Source of the DNA: Bin5 sp009843665
Lineage (GTDB): Bacteria > Chloroflexota > Anaerolineae > Caldilineales > Caldilineaceae
Direction of reading: 5' to 3'
Length of the DNA stretch: 64,000 bases
Assembly (NCBI GenBank): GCA_965220285.1
Contig: OZ244818.1
Span: 4,526,001 to 4,590,000 of the forward strand
This document shows positions 34,269 to 43,855 of the stretch, in pieces. How positions within the stretch are numbered: the first letter of the stretch is position 1; each line of letters begins with the position of its first letter. The notes beneath the pieces are model-generated. The model had not been told where the DNA came from, searched no databases, and was given only the letters and a program-made list of their open reading frames with translations. A program made the position numbers and the translations under genes.

Positions 34269-35408
34269 ATGAAAATTACCGACATTACCGCCTATCCGGT
34301 TTGGGCCGGCCATCGTAACTTTCTCTTCGTAGTCGTCGACACCGATGAAGGCATCTTCGGCGTAGGCGAGTCCGGTCTGACCAGCCGCGAACAGGCGGTG
34401 ATTGGCGCGGTCAAACATTTCAGAGAGATACTCGTCGGCCAGGACCCCTTTCGCATAGAGCACATCTGGCAATGGCTCTTCCGCGGCGGCTTCTTCCCCG
34501 CCCAGCGTGTCCTCAGCTCGGCCATCTCCGCCATCGACATCGCCCTGTGGGATATCAAAGGCAAGGCGCTGGGGGTCCCTGTCTATGAGCTCCTCGGTGG
34601 CCGCGTCCGCGATAAGGTCGTCTGCTACCCGCACAATCACGTCCATGCCCTCGAAGTGGAACCCCTTGTCGAAAGCTGCCTCGAGACCAAGGAGCAAGGC
34701 TGGAAGTTCGTACGCTGGGGTCTTCCCCAGGACGGTGACATCCTCGAACCCCGCCAGGCCGTGCGCGCCGCCCTGCGCCAGTTTGAGGCCGTGCGAACCG
34801 CCATTGGCGACGAAATCGACATCTGTTTCGACGTTCACACCCGCCTCGACCTCCCTGATGTGATCTGGCTCTGCCGCGAAGTCGAGCAGTACGCGCCGTT
34901 CTTCATCGAGGATCCCCTGCGCAGTGAAAATCCGGACTCGTTCAAGACCTTGCGACCCCGCGTCCACGTGCCCATCGCAGCCGGCGAACAGTTCTCCTCG
35001 AAATGGGAATTTCGCCAGCTGATCGAGGAGGAGTGGATCGACTATGCCCGCGTCGACATTTGCATCGCCGGCGGCTTCACCGAGACGCGCAAGATCGCCG
35101 GCTGGTGCGAGACCCACTACATCAAGCTGGTCGTTCACAACCCGCTCGGCCCAGTTTCCTCAGCCGCCTGCCTGCAGATGAACCTGGCCACCTCCAACTT
35201 CGGCGTACAGGAGCAACCCCGCAAACCCGCCGAAATCCTGCCCGCCATCGTGCCCGTGCAACACCACTGGGAGGACGGATACCTCACGCCGACCGATCTG
35301 CCCGGTCTCGGCATTGAATTCGACAGGGAAGCGGCCGCCCGCCAACCGTCCCAGTGGCGCGAGACGCCGCAGGTACGCCGCCTCGACGGCTCCTTTACCA
35401 ACTGGTAG
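34269..35408 (+). CDS. Galactonate dehydratase-like enolase-superfamily protein
   Basis: The ATG at 34269 has AAGGAG six bases upstream; the frame upstream has no family similarity. The 379-residue protein has the enolase-superfamily capping domain (VVVDTDEGIFGVGESG, SAISAIDIALWDIKGKALG) and barrel with FDVHTRL (Asp ligand and His), FIEDPL (Glu), AAGEQF (Glu), VVHNPLGPVSS (catalytic His) and FGVQEQP (Glu). These match the D-galactonate dehydratase arrangement, which yields a 2-keto-3-deoxy sugar acid. A zinc-type dehydrogenase follows after 91 bases. The stereochemistry of the substrate is uncertain. Confidence 0.9.
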   Translation: MKITDITAYPVWAGHRNFLFVVVDTDEGIFGVGESGLTSREQAVIGAVKHFREILVGQDPFRIEHIWQWLFRGGFFPAQRVLSSAISAIDIALWDIKGKALGVPVYELLGGRVRDKVVCYPHNHVHALEVEPLVESCLETKEQGWKFVRWGLPQDGDILEPRQAVRAALRQFEAVRTAIGDEIDICFDVHTRLDLPDVIWLCREVEQYAPFFIEDPLRSENPDSFKTLRPRVHVPIAAGEQFSSKWEFRQLIEEEWIDYARVDICIAGGFTETRKIAGWCETHYIKLVVHNPLGPVSSAACLQMNLATSNFGVQEQPRKPAEILPAIVPVQHHWEDGYLTPTDLPGLGIEFDREAAARQPSQWRETPQVRRLDGSFTNW

Positions 35409-35499
35409 ATTACAAGCGGCCTCTTTACTTACGGACAGCGTGGCATTTGCAAGACAGCTTTCAGCCGGAATGGCAAGCCATGAGGAAGGAACGGGAACA

Positions 35500-36525
35500 A
35501 TGAAGACAGCTGCTGTATTTGGACCAAAACAGGGCGGCGTTGTTGACGCGCCAAACCCCACCGCCGGCGAAAACTGGGTCGTCGTCAAGATCCATACCGC
35601 CCCCATGTGTACTGAGTTTAAGGTATACGTCTCCGGCAGAGAGGCCCCCTACCTCGGTCACGAGGCCGCCGGCGAAGTCGTCGAAGTGGCGCAGCCCTGC
35701 CGCGTCAACGTCGGCGATCGCGTCGTCGTAATGCCCCAAACGCCATGCGGGCAGTGCGAACTCTGTCTCGACGGCGAGTACATCCACTGCTTGGACGCCG
35801 AGGAGCCCCCGCCCCAACCTGACGGCGCCGAAGGCAGAGCAACCATGTCGCAGTTCATGCTCAAACAGGACTGGATGCTCGTCCCGATCCCCGACGGCGT
35901 CTCCTACGATCACGCCTCCATGGCTTGTTGCGGCTTGGGTCCCACCTTCGGTGCAGTCCAACGAGCAAACATAGGCCCCGACGACGCTTTGATGATTACA
36001 GGTCTGGGCCCCGTGGGCCTTGGCGGCGTGATAAATGGAACCCATCGGGGCGCCAAAGTAATCGGGGTCGATGTCAACAAATACCGGGCAGCCAAAGCCA
36101 TGGAGTTAGGCGCAGCCAAAGTAATCGACCCAACCGGCCCTGACGCCCTCGACCAGGTTCTGGCGCTCACACGCGACGGCCGCGGCGTCGACCACAGCAT
36201 TGACTGTTCCGGAGTAGTAGCAGCCCACCGCTTCTGCATCGACGCCACCCGCCGCAAAGGCACCGTCAGCTTCGTCGGCGAAAGCGGTACCGACGCCACC
36301 CCTATCCACGTCAGCACCGACATGCTGCGCAAAGGCCTCAGCCTCCACGGCTCCTGGCACTACAACATGGCCGACACACCGCAGATCCTGCGCGTCATCG
36401 CCGCCAATCCCGCCAAACTCGACAAACTCATCACCCACACCTTCCCCCTCGATCGCGTCGCCGACGCCTGGGAATTGCAGGCCAGCGGCCAGTGCGCCAA
36501 GGTGGTGCTCAAGCCATGGCAATAG
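35500..36525 (+). CDS. Zinc-type alcohol dehydrogenase-like protein (MDR family)
   Basis: The ATG at 35500 follows GAGGAAGG; upstream frame overlaps the dehydratase gene and is not coding. The 341-residue product has a medium-chain dehydrogenase layout: the zinc-site loop is HTAPMCTEFKVY, then YLGHEAAGEVVEVA, the structural cysteines PCGQCELCLDGEYIHC, and the NAD loop MITGLGPVGLGGV. The proximal motif reads MCTE rather than the usual GVCGTD, and the protein is near the YjmD/sorbitol type group. It is probably co-transcribed with the sugar-acid dehydratase. Confidence 0.9.
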   Translation: MKTAAVFGPKQGGVVDAPNPTAGENWVVVKIHTAPMCTEFKVYVSGREAPYLGHEAAGEVVEVAQPCRVNVGDRVVVMPQTPCGQCELCLDGEYIHCLDAEEPPPQPDGAEGRATMSQFMLKQDWMLVPIPDGVSYDHASMACCGLGPTFGAVQRANIGPDDALMITGLGPVGLGGVINGTHRGAKVIGVDVNKYRAAKAMELGAAKVIDPTGPDALDQVLALTRDGRGVDHSIDCSGVVAAHRFCIDATRRKGTVSFVGESGTDATPIHVSTDMLRKGLSLHGSWHYNMADTPQILRVIAANPAKLDKLITHTFPLDRVADAWELQASGQCAKVVLKPWQ

Positions 36526-36672
36526 TGGGAGAGTACCCTTCCCAGTCAGATTGATCGAGTCTGCATGATGGTCACACGTTGTCGTTTGGCCGTCGCCCTG
36601 AACACTCGTAATCGATTCCCCAACCCAGCGGGCGCCATTTGTCCGCACCTTGTGTAAGAAAGAGAATCCCCC

Positions 36673-38838
36673 ATGCTAGATTTACTGAAGAAGTATTTTG
36701 GCTACGACGAATTCCTCCCACTGCAGGAAGAGATCATCACCAGCGTACTGAACGGCGAAGATGCACTCGTCCTCATGCCGACCGGTGGCGGCAAGTCACT
36801 CTGCTACCAGTTGCCCGCCCTGCGCCTCGATGGCCTGACCCTGGTAGTCTCCCCGCTGATAGCGCTGATGAAGGACCAGGTGGACGCACTCCAGGCAAAC
36901 GGTATCCCTGCGGGCGCCATCAACAGTATGATGCCTTTCTCCGAAGTGCGCCGCGTGCATGAACAGGCCCGCCAAGGCACTCTCAAAATTCTGTACGTTG
37001 CCCCGGAGAGACTCTCATTACCGGTATTTCAGGACTTTCTCGCCAGCCTCCGGGTGAGTCTTGTTGCTGTTGACGAGGCCCACTGCATCTCTGTGTGGGG
37101 ACACGACTTTCGCCCCGACTACCGTCGACTTGGCGATCTACGCAGGAAGATGCCAGGCGTACCCTTCCTCGCGCTGACGGCAACCGCCACCGAACGAGTA
37201 CGCCGCGACATCGTCGACCAGCTTCGGCTGAGCCGGCCTCGGCACTTCATCGCCAGTTTCAATCGTCCGAATCTCAGCTACGGCGTCGTGCCCAAGAGGA
37301 GCGATAGTTTCGACTCACTTGTGGCACTGCTTGATAGGCACAAGGAAGCGTCGGCGATCATCTACTGTACCTCCCGAAAAGACACCGAGGAACTGGCCGC
37401 GCGCCTCCGTGACACTGGACTCGACGCGCAGCCGTATCACGCCGGTCTTGAGAACGAAGTGAGGCGCCAGACCCAAGAGTCCTTCGTGCACGACCGCATT
37501 CCAATCGTCGTGGCGACTATCGCCTTTGGCATGGGCATCGACAAGCCCAATATTCGCTTGCTGGTTCACTACGACCTTCCCAAATCGCTTGAGGGCTATT
37601 ATCAGGAGACTGGCCGGGCGGGACGCGACGGCTTACCTGGCGATTGCGTCTTATTCTACTCCTTTGGCGACGTTAGTAAGCTTGAGTTTCTTATCGACAA
37701 GTCCGAGGATGAAACGGAGCGCCAAAACGCACGACATAAGCTGGGTCAAGTTGTCGAATTCTGCCAATTGCAGTCTTGCAGGCGAAAGTACATCCTCGGC
37801 TACTTCGGCGAGGAGAGGGAAGGAGAAAACTGCGGCGGCTGCGACTTTTGCCTGGTGCCTAAAGAGGAGTTCGACGCCACAATCATCGCCCAGAAGATCC
37901 TTTCGGCAGTGATCCGCACTGAGCAGCGTTTCGGTATCAACCATGTAAGCGCCGTGCTACGCGGTGCGAACACCAAAGCCATTAGGCAGCGTGGCCACGA
38001 CAAGCTAAGTGTCTATGGCATTGCCGAAGAGTTTTCGGACGGCGAACTCAAGGAGATCGCCGGCCTACTTGTGGCCGAAGGTCTGCTCTTCAAGAGCAGC
38101 GGGGAGTACCCTACTCTAAGCGTCACCAAAGCCGGAAGAATGTTCCTAAAAGAACGTGAGGAGTTAGCGCTTGCCCGTCCCAAACGCGAGGAAAAAATAG
38201 AATCCACCGCAAGTCGCGCGGCTCTGGAATATGACCGTGCACTGTTCAGTTTGCTCCGGGGCCTGCGTAGCAGACTGGCCGCCGAAAAAGATGTCCCGCC
38301 TTATGTGATCTTTGGCGATGTCACCTTGCAGCAAATGGCCTACTACTTCCCTCAGAGCCGCGACAGCCTGGCCCGAATTTCTGGAGTGGGCGCGAGGAAG
38401 CTTGACCAGCTTGGCGATACATTCCTGACAGCAATCGTCGACTATGCCAGCTCACACGGCCTGAAGGAGCAATACATTCCGGCCCAAAAGCGAAATAAAT
38501 CGGATCGAAGTAAACGCCTCGGCACTACTCACGGCCAGACAAGACAGTTTTTGCAACAAGGAATGTCAATTGAAGAGATTGCCAGAAAGCGTGGCCTTTC
38601 GAAGAGCACTATCGCTGGCCATCTGAATCGCTTGGTTCGGGAAGGCGAAAAACTGGACCTGAGACCACTATTGCCTCCCAAGGAGCGGTTCGACAGAATC
38701 AGAACGGCCTTAGACAAAACAGGCGGAGAATATCTTTCTCCTGCAAAAGAGGTCCTAGGGGACGAATACTCCTATGACGAAATCAGAATTGTGTGGCTCC
38801 ACTTGGGCCAGGAAAAAGGTCTGGAGGAAACGTCCTGA
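36673..38838 (+). CDS. recQ: ATP-dependent DNA helicase RecQ
   Basis: RecQ unwinds branched DNA in recombination and fork repair. The 721-residue protein has FLPLQEEII, Walker A TGGGKS at 37-42 followed by LCYQLPA, DEAHCISVWGHDFRPDYRRL (DEAH box), SFNRPNLSYGV, and QETGRAGRDG (arginine finger). The zinc site is C-RRKYILGYF with NCGGCDFC. After the RQC winged helix comes an HRDC domain (SRDSLARISGVGARKLDQLG) and a C-terminal helix-turn-helix segment (MSIEEIARKRGLSKSTIAGHL) as in the HTH_40-bearing RecQ group. It is surrounded by metabolic genes; 42 bases separate it from the next gene. Confidence 0.96.
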   Translation: MLDLLKKYFGYDEFLPLQEEIITSVLNGEDALVLMPTGGGKSLCYQLPALRLDGLTLVVSPLIALMKDQVDALQANGIPAGAINSMMPFSEVRRVHEQARQGTLKILYVAPERLSLPVFQDFLASLRVSLVAVDEAHCISVWGHDFRPDYRRLGDLRRKMPGVPFLALTATATERVRRDIVDQLRLSRPRHFIASFNRPNLSYGVVPKRSDSFDSLVALLDRHKEASAIIYCTSRKDTEELAARLRDTGLDAQPYHAGLENEVRRQTQESFVHDRIPIVVATIAFGMGIDKPNIRLLVHYDLPKSLEGYYQETGRAGRDGLPGDCVLFYSFGDVSKLEFLIDKSEDETERQNARHKLGQVVEFCQLQSCRRKYILGYFGEEREGENCGGCDFCLVPKEEFDATIIAQKILSAVIRTEQRFGINHVSAVLRGANTKAIRQRGHDKLSVYGIAEEFSDGELKEIAGLLVAEGLLFKSSGEYPTLSVTKAGRMFLKEREELALARPKREEKIESTASRAALEYDRALFSLLRGLRSRLAAEKDVPPYVIFGDVTLQQMAYYFPQSRDSLARISGVGARKLDQLGDTFLTAIVDYASSHGLKEQYIPAQKRNKSDRSKRLGTTHGQTRQFLQQGMSIEEIARKRGLSKSTIAGHLNRLVREGEKLDLRPLLPPKERFDRIRTALDKTGGEYLSPAKEVLGDEYSYDEIRIVWLHLGQEKGLEETS

Positions 38839-38880
38839 CTGGGGGGAAGTCATCCTCTCTCAATTGAGGAGAACGCGGCC

Positions 38881-39915
38881 ATGACCTACAAATGCGCCAT
38901 CATCGGCGTAAGCGGCGGACGCGCCAACGGCCACGCCGACGCCTACACTCACATCCCCCGCGGCCAACTCGCCTGTATCGCCACCCGCAACCCCGCCAAC
39001 CTCGAAGCCTTTGGCGACCGCTGGAAGGTTGACACACGCTACACCGACTACCGCGAGATGTTCGAACGCGAAAAGCCCGACCTCGTCCACGTCAACACCC
39101 CGCCCGACGTCCGCCTCGAAGTCATGCAAGCCGCCGATGCCGCCGGCGTCGGCGCACTCATCATCGAAAAGCCGCTCGCCATCCAGGCCGAAGATTACTT
39201 GGCGATCCGTAAGTTCGCCGAGTCCGCCACAGTCAAAGTCGCCATCAACCACCAGCTCCATTTCCACCCCCGCCGCAGCCATCTGCAAAAACTGGTCTCT
39301 GAAGGAGCCATCGGCGACGTCCGCCTCATCGACGCCAGTGCCCGCATGAATATGGCCTACCAGGGAACGCACGTACTGCAGTCGGTAGCCGCATTTCATC
39401 CCCAAGGAGAACCGGCCAGTATCTTTGCCCAGATCTCCGGTGGAAACGGACTGCAGGAAGGCCGCAAGCAACACTATGCGCCCGACGCAACTTTGGCTAC
39501 CATTCGCTACCGCGACGGCGTCAGCACGCTCCTGCGCTGCGGCCTCAACGGCCCCTATGTATTGGCCGGCGATGAGCGCGTTAACGTGCACAAGCAGGTT
39601 ACCGTCTACGGTGCCGACGGTTACGTCCACTGGAGCATGTGGGGCTGGGAGACCTCTATTCGCGGCAAGCACGAACGCGGCAACCACAACTACCCCGACG
39701 AAGACATCCTCGGCCAGGCCGCTATGACCGAAGCCGCCTTCGACTGGCTCGAAGACGACGTCCAGCGACACCCCCTTAACCTCGACGCAGCCCTGCTCGA
39801 CTTTCACATCCTGCTCAAAGCCTATATGAGCGGGCTCAACCGGCGCGAAGAGACCCTGACCAGCGACCTCCAGCCAGAGCTGATTGAAGCTCTGAGACTT
39901 ACTCTGAACGGTTAG
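38881..39915 (+). CDS. Gfo/Idh/MocA family oxidoreductase
   Basis: The 344-residue protein begins with a Rossmann fold (KCAIIGVSGGRANGHADAY), has the family EKP motif in ALIIEKPLAIQAED, and a second domain with INHQLHFHP and GGNGLQEG. The usual GxGxxG is relaxed to GVSGGR. Members oxidise or reduce sugars and sugar derivatives, usually with NAD(P). A GAGG site precedes the ATG. It follows recQ on the same strand; no direct functional link is evident. Specificity unknown. Confidence 0.88.
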   Translation: MTYKCAIIGVSGGRANGHADAYTHIPRGQLACIATRNPANLEAFGDRWKVDTRYTDYREMFEREKPDLVHVNTPPDVRLEVMQAADAAGVGALIIEKPLAIQAEDYLAIRKFAESATVKVAINHQLHFHPRRSHLQKLVSEGAIGDVRLIDASARMNMAYQGTHVLQSVAAFHPQGEPASIFAQISGGNGLQEGRKQHYAPDATLATIRYRDGVSTLLRCGLNGPYVLAGDERVNVHKQVTVYGADGYVHWSMWGWETSIRGKHERGNHNYPDEDILGQAAMTEAAFDWLEDDVQRHPLNLDAALLDFHILLKAYMSGLNRREETLTSDLQPELIEALRLTLNG

Positions 39916-39954
39916 CCGCGGACCGGCGCACTGATGTCGGTCCCACACACGGAG

Positions 39955-40992
39955 CTAACTCGATCTGTGTCCCTTGACGCGCGTGCTTGCATATCTCGGT
40001 GCCAGTTCCGGCTCCGCCCTCTGCAATCGTTGCGGCGGCACGCCTTTGCCGATGGCCTCCAGATCATCCAGCACCATCTCCCCGATCTCCCAATGTGCCT
40101 CCTTTACGCTGCCCGCGCGGTGCGCTGAAAGCACAACATTCGGCGCGCTGCGGATCGGATGTGCCGGGTCAAGCGGCTCTTGTGGGAAGACGTCGATCGC
40201 CGCGCGAAAACGGCCTGCATGCAGCAGGTCGGTCAACGCATCGAAATCGACGAGATGGGCGCGGCTCACAAGTATCAGTGCCGCGTCCGGCCGGATACGT
40301 TCCAACAGAGCTCGATCCAGCAGGGCGCGATTCTCGTCTGACGGGACCGCCAGCACAAAGATGAACTGCGATGTCTCCATCAACTCTTCCAAGGGCTGAG
40401 GCGATACGCCCTGGCGCCGCAGATAACGTTCTCCCAGCCAGGCGTCATATGCCGTAATGTGGCAGCCAAACGGTTTGAGCAACGGATGCAAACTTCGGGC
40501 CAGTCCCCCATACCCTATCAACCCAACCCGCTTACCGTAGAGATTGAAGTTGCCGACATTCCCCGCCTTCGAATAGGTCTCAGTGCCATCCTGCATCGCC
40601 TGGTGACCATCTACAATCCCCCTCGCGCATGCAATCGCCATGCCTAGCGCCATCTCCGCCACCTGGCGGCCAAAGGCTGGCGCTGCCGACAGCACCCGGA
40701 TCCCGTTGGCGAAACAGTAATCGTAGTCCAGGTCCAGCGGAAACGCCCCCGATACCGTCATGATGGCGCGCAAACTCTGTGCCTTGTACAATACATCTCC
40801 ATAGCGCCAGCTCGAGCAGACGACGGCATCTGCCTCCTTCAGCGCTTCTACTGCGTCCTCCATAGGCATTGCCTCCGACCTGCCCCAGACGACGTCAACG
40901 ATTTCGGGCAGGCGCCTCAGATCCGATTCCGAGAAAATCTCGTCCATCCTCCGCAAAAAAGGATCCAGAAGAACGGTCGGTTTACTGGACAC
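39955..40992 (-). CDS. D-isomer-specific 2-hydroxyacid dehydrogenase
   Basis: I use the GTG at 40992 with AAAGGAG six bases upstream; a longer GTG frame from 41040 lacks such a site. The 345-residue protein has the NAD loop GLIGYGGLARSLHPLL and the catalytic triad in ILVSRAHLVD (Arg), AIDVFPQEPL (Glu) and VVLSAHRAGS (His). It reduces a 2-keto acid to a D-hydroxy acid or the reverse. It is convergent with the Gfo/Idh gene and lies 39 bases from it. Substrate unknown, but sugar-acid products are likely from context. Confidence 0.9.
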   Translation of the reverse strand: MSSKPTVLLDPFLRRMDEIFSESDLRRLPEIVDVVWGRSEAMPMEDAVEALKEADAVVCSSWRYGDVLYKAQSLRAIMTVSGAFPLDLDYDYCFANGIRVLSAAPAFGRQVAEMALGMAIACARGIVDGHQAMQDGTETYSKAGNVGNFNLYGKRVGLIGYGGLARSLHPLLKPFGCHITAYDAWLGERYLRRQGVSPQPLEELMETSQFIFVLAVPSDENRALLDRALLERIRPDAALILVSRAHLVDFDALTDLLHAGRFRAAIDVFPQEPLDPAHPIRSAPNVVLSAHRAGSVKEAHWEIGEMVLDDLEAIGKGVPPQRLQRAEPELAPRYASTRVKGHRSS

Positions 40993-41638
40993 TGGCTGCT
41001 CCTTTTCTGGAGTGAGGCTCTGAACTGCTTCCCAGGCCACTTCCTGAACGCTATCTCTAGGGCCTTCATCGAAACCGGTTTCCTGTTACTCTGGGCTTGA
41101 GTTGGTGTTCAGGCTGAATGATAACACAGACCGGCCTGCGACTGCTTTGACTGTTAGCGGTAGCAACACCGAATGGATGTGGGCAACCAGGCCAAACGGA
41201 AGGGAGACGGAAGAATAGAAGGGGAGTTGCGGCCTAAGCGCCCGAACGTGCAAGTTTCGCATTTGACAGAAGGCGTTTTATCGCTAAAATCGTACCCAAT
41301 ATCCAAGACTGACCTCCCGACTCAGGCAATGTCACGCCAGGACGGTAGCGCGAAAACTGAGCAGAAGCCCGGTTTCGACCACCTGGTTAAGCCTGATAAG
41401 TCGACTCTTCCCAACCTGCGCCCTGAGCACCAACCGGTAGTTAACAGCTTACGGCTGTCCATCTTGGCTGGCCGTCAACTTTCAGCGTAAGCCGATTCTT
41501 CACACCGAACCACGCGTAACATAAACCGTTCGTCGATAAAAAGAGGTCGTGCACTTACAATCGCGACCGCTGTATTCATACCATCCAAGTCGTACCAGGG
41601 CGCCCACCTGCGCCCCGAAAGGAACTGAGGTGACTGGA
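40993..41638. other. Long intergenic region before the NicX-like genes
   Basis: This 646-base gap separates divergent genes and should hold promoters for both. A good plus-strand promoter is annotated at 41263-41290. A 105-codon frame at 41173-41490 has no recognisable features and crosses the promoter, so I do not call it a gene. The leader from promoter to the first NicX-like start is about 340 bases long and could hold an uncharacterised control element. Confidence 0.4.
41263..41290 (+). promoter_or_regulatory. Promoter of the NicX-like / peptide transport cluster
   Basis: A perfect -35 TTGACA (41263-41268), a 16-base spacer and TAAAAT (41285-41290). It is the best promoter seen ahead of the long plus-strand cluster that begins at 41639. 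Confidence 0.55.
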
Positions 41639-42634
41639 ATGAAGGGCACCGATCTTGTTGGCCTGTTTACCGAGCATCTTCGTCTTTGTAATGTTAAGAA
41701 AGGCGAAGTGGTTCTTGCCTTCACTGACGCTCAATTTGCCTTTCCGGAGTACCCAGGTGCAATGATGGCCGCGGCCACGTCTTTGGGCGCGGAGGTATTT
41801 ACAATCACCGCCCCCTCCGACGCCGAAATCTCGGCCCAGCTTGTTCTTGACGCCTGGAAATCCGCAGACATGGTCGTCGCCATGACCTCGATTCCCTGGC
41901 TATACACAGACGCCCACAACGAAGCCCTCGCCTCCGGCACGCGCACGCTCATGGTCCACGAGCCGGTCGCCAACCTCAAGCGCATGTTCCCCAACGAGGA
42001 CGTCATCCGACGCACCTACGCCGGCGCCAAACGAATGGCCGAAGCCAGCGAAATCCGCGTTACTGACTCTGCCGGCTCCGACTTCACCCTCCGCAAAGAC
42101 GGCCGTAAGGGCCATGCACAGGTTGGGCTCGCCGACCAGCCCGGGCGCTGGGATCACTGGCCGGCCGGGCTCGTGGCAACAGGTCCCCTTGAGGACACCG
42201 CCCAGGGCACCTACATCGTTCGCGCCGGCGACGTGATCCTTCAGCAACGCAGACATACCGTCTCCGAAATCCGCATGACCCTCGAAGCCGGCCTCATCAC
42301 CAGCATCGAAGGCGGTCTCGATGCCCAGCTCTTGCGCGACTACCTCAGCTCATTCGACGACCCGGACGCCTTCCGCTTTGCCCACGCCGGCTGGGGTACC
42401 GAGCACAGAGCCCTCTGGAACGTCGTCGGCATGGATTCCGAGAGCTTGTATGGTACCGTAATGGTCTCCCCGGGCCGCAACATCTTCAACGCCGCCCACG
42501 AGCACTCCGGTCTCGGCGGTAACAACTACACCAGGGCCCACATCGACCTCTGCTGCCGCCACAAAAATCTTTACTTGGATGGCGAACTAATCGTTAACGA
42601 AGATGAGGAAATCGTACCCGAGTACCTGCGGTAG
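41639..42634 (+). CDS. NicX/M29-like metalloprotein, tandem copy 1
   Basis: The start is the ATG at 41639 with GAGGTG upstream. The 331-residue protein matches the family that contains 2,5-dihydroxypyridine 5,6-dioxygenase NicX and M29-like aminopeptidases. Family landmarks: ADQPGRWDHWPAG (166-177), FAHAGWGTEHRALW (247-260) and RAHIDLCCRHKNLYLD (299-314). In Pseudomonas NicX the iron ligands are H265, H318 and D320; the matching residues here, H249, H301 and D303, are all present, as is H173 (NicX H189). So it should bind metal and may be active. Whether it opens a pyridine ring or acts on another amide is open. Two paralogues follow. Confidence 0.8.
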   Translation: MKGTDLVGLFTEHLRLCNVKKGEVVLAFTDAQFAFPEYPGAMMAAATSLGAEVFTITAPSDAEISAQLVLDAWKSADMVVAMTSIPWLYTDAHNEALASGTRTLMVHEPVANLKRMFPNEDVIRRTYAGAKRMAEASEIRVTDSAGSDFTLRKDGRKGHAQVGLADQPGRWDHWPAGLVATGPLEDTAQGTYIVRAGDVILQQRRHTVSEIRMTLEAGLITSIEGGLDAQLLRDYLSSFDDPDAFRFAHAGWGTEHRALWNVVGMDSESLYGTVMVSPGRNIFNAAHEHSGLGGNNYTRAHIDLCCRHKNLYLDGELIVNEDEEIVPEYLR

Positions 42635-42694
42635 AGCTGCACTGATTTCCCACCACCTGCAGTACGGCCAGCGCTCGAACGGAGGAGCCAGAGC

Positions 42695-43783
42695 ATGACG
42701 ATTTCAGAACAAACCAATAGCTTTGCCCAGTTGCTAGCAGAAGCCCTTGCGCTGAGCAAGATCGGAGACGGCACGCGCGCCGTCCTCTTGAGTTCGCACG
42801 TCTACGACGAACGCGCTATGCGTGCCTACGGCGACGCCCTTGACATCCTCGGCGCAGATTGGGTTCGCGTCATCATGTCCGGGAAGACCAATGGAACCAG
42901 CTTTGCCAACCCCGTGCAGGACGGCTCCTTCGTCGCCGACATTCTCAAGTCGGCCGACGTCGTCGTCAGGCCGACCACGGCCAAAGGAGCGGTGGCCGAC
43001 ATCGGCATGTACACGCCCGTCTTTGAAGAGATCATCATGAGTGGCACGCGCTGGTGGGACTGCTCCGTCGGCGGCTCGGAAACACTCCTCCGCAAACTGT
43101 TCCCGACGCAACCCATGATCGACCGCACCCGCGCCGGCGCCGTACGCATGCAGGAAGCCAAGACCCTTCGCATAACCTCCGAGGCCGGCACCGATCTGAC
43201 CCTGAGCGTCGAAGGACGCATCGGCCACTGTCAGGTCGGCATCGTCGACGAGCCGGGCCGCTGGGACAACTTCGGCTTCGGACTGGTCGCAACCGCGCCC
43301 GTCGAGGACTCAGCCAACGGGAAGGTGGTCTGGGACGCCGAAGACTCGCTCGGCGAGCTGCTCGGCTCCTACAGCGCGCTGCTGCCGGAACAGGTCGTTA
43401 CCCACTTCGAGAATGGCAAAATCGTTCGCATCGAGGGCGGTTGGGTAGCCCGCCGCTTTGAGAGCTACCTGGCTGGTCTCAAACGCCCCGAGTTCTACCG
43501 GATCGCCCACATCGGCTGGGGTACACATGAGAGCGCCGCCTGGGGCGGTCCCGGCTGGAACACCGCCGAGTGGGAGAGTTACTACGGCTGTATCATGCTG
43601 CACCTTGGCATGAACATTTTCTCCACGCTCGCCCCGTACAACGGCCTCCATGGCCAGAGTCGCCCATCGATTGCCTGGCCGATGCCGTCTCACGCCGGTG
43701 GCTGCCTGCTGCGCCACGACCTCTATCTCGATGACGAGCTGATTGTCAAAGAGGGACAGATCGTTGTGGATGAACTGAAGTAA
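42695..43783 (+). CDS. NicX/M29-like protein, tandem copy 2, metal ligand altered
   Basis: This 362-residue paralogue keeps IAHIGWGTHESAAW with H272 and H333 but the third ligand, an aspartate in the HxD of its neighbours, is G335 (SHAGG). The nearby WDHWP motif reads WDNFG, so the histidine matching NicX H189 is N192. It also has an insertion around residues 310-330. The rest, including VDEPGRWDN and RHDLYLDDELIV, aligns well. This predicts loss of the standard iron site; the protein may be a non-catalytic partner of copies 1 and 3 or use a changed metal centre. It follows copy 1 after 60 bases with GGAGG upstream. Confidence 0.78.
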   Translation: MTISEQTNSFAQLLAEALALSKIGDGTRAVLLSSHVYDERAMRAYGDALDILGADWVRVIMSGKTNGTSFANPVQDGSFVADILKSADVVVRPTTAKGAVADIGMYTPVFEEIIMSGTRWWDCSVGGSETLLRKLFPTQPMIDRTRAGAVRMQEAKTLRITSEAGTDLTLSVEGRIGHCQVGIVDEPGRWDNFGFGLVATAPVEDSANGKVVWDAEDSLGELLGSYSALLPEQVVTHFENGKIVRIEGGWVARRFESYLAGLKRPEFYRIAHIGWGTHESAAWGGPGWNTAEWESYYGCIMLHLGMNIFSTLAPYNGLHGQSRPSIAWPMPSHAGGCLLRHDLYLDDELIVKEGQIVVDELK

Positions 43784-43855
43784 ACAACATCATCGGCTAA
43801 TGTGCCGCCTTGACGCGGCCGTCCGACAAGAGAGTAGTCAGAGAGGAGTCAATCC

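Noticed and set aside
41173..41490. A 105-codon frame in the gap before the NicX-like genes
   Set aside because: It has no ribosome site, no recognisable features, and a strong promoter lies inside it.
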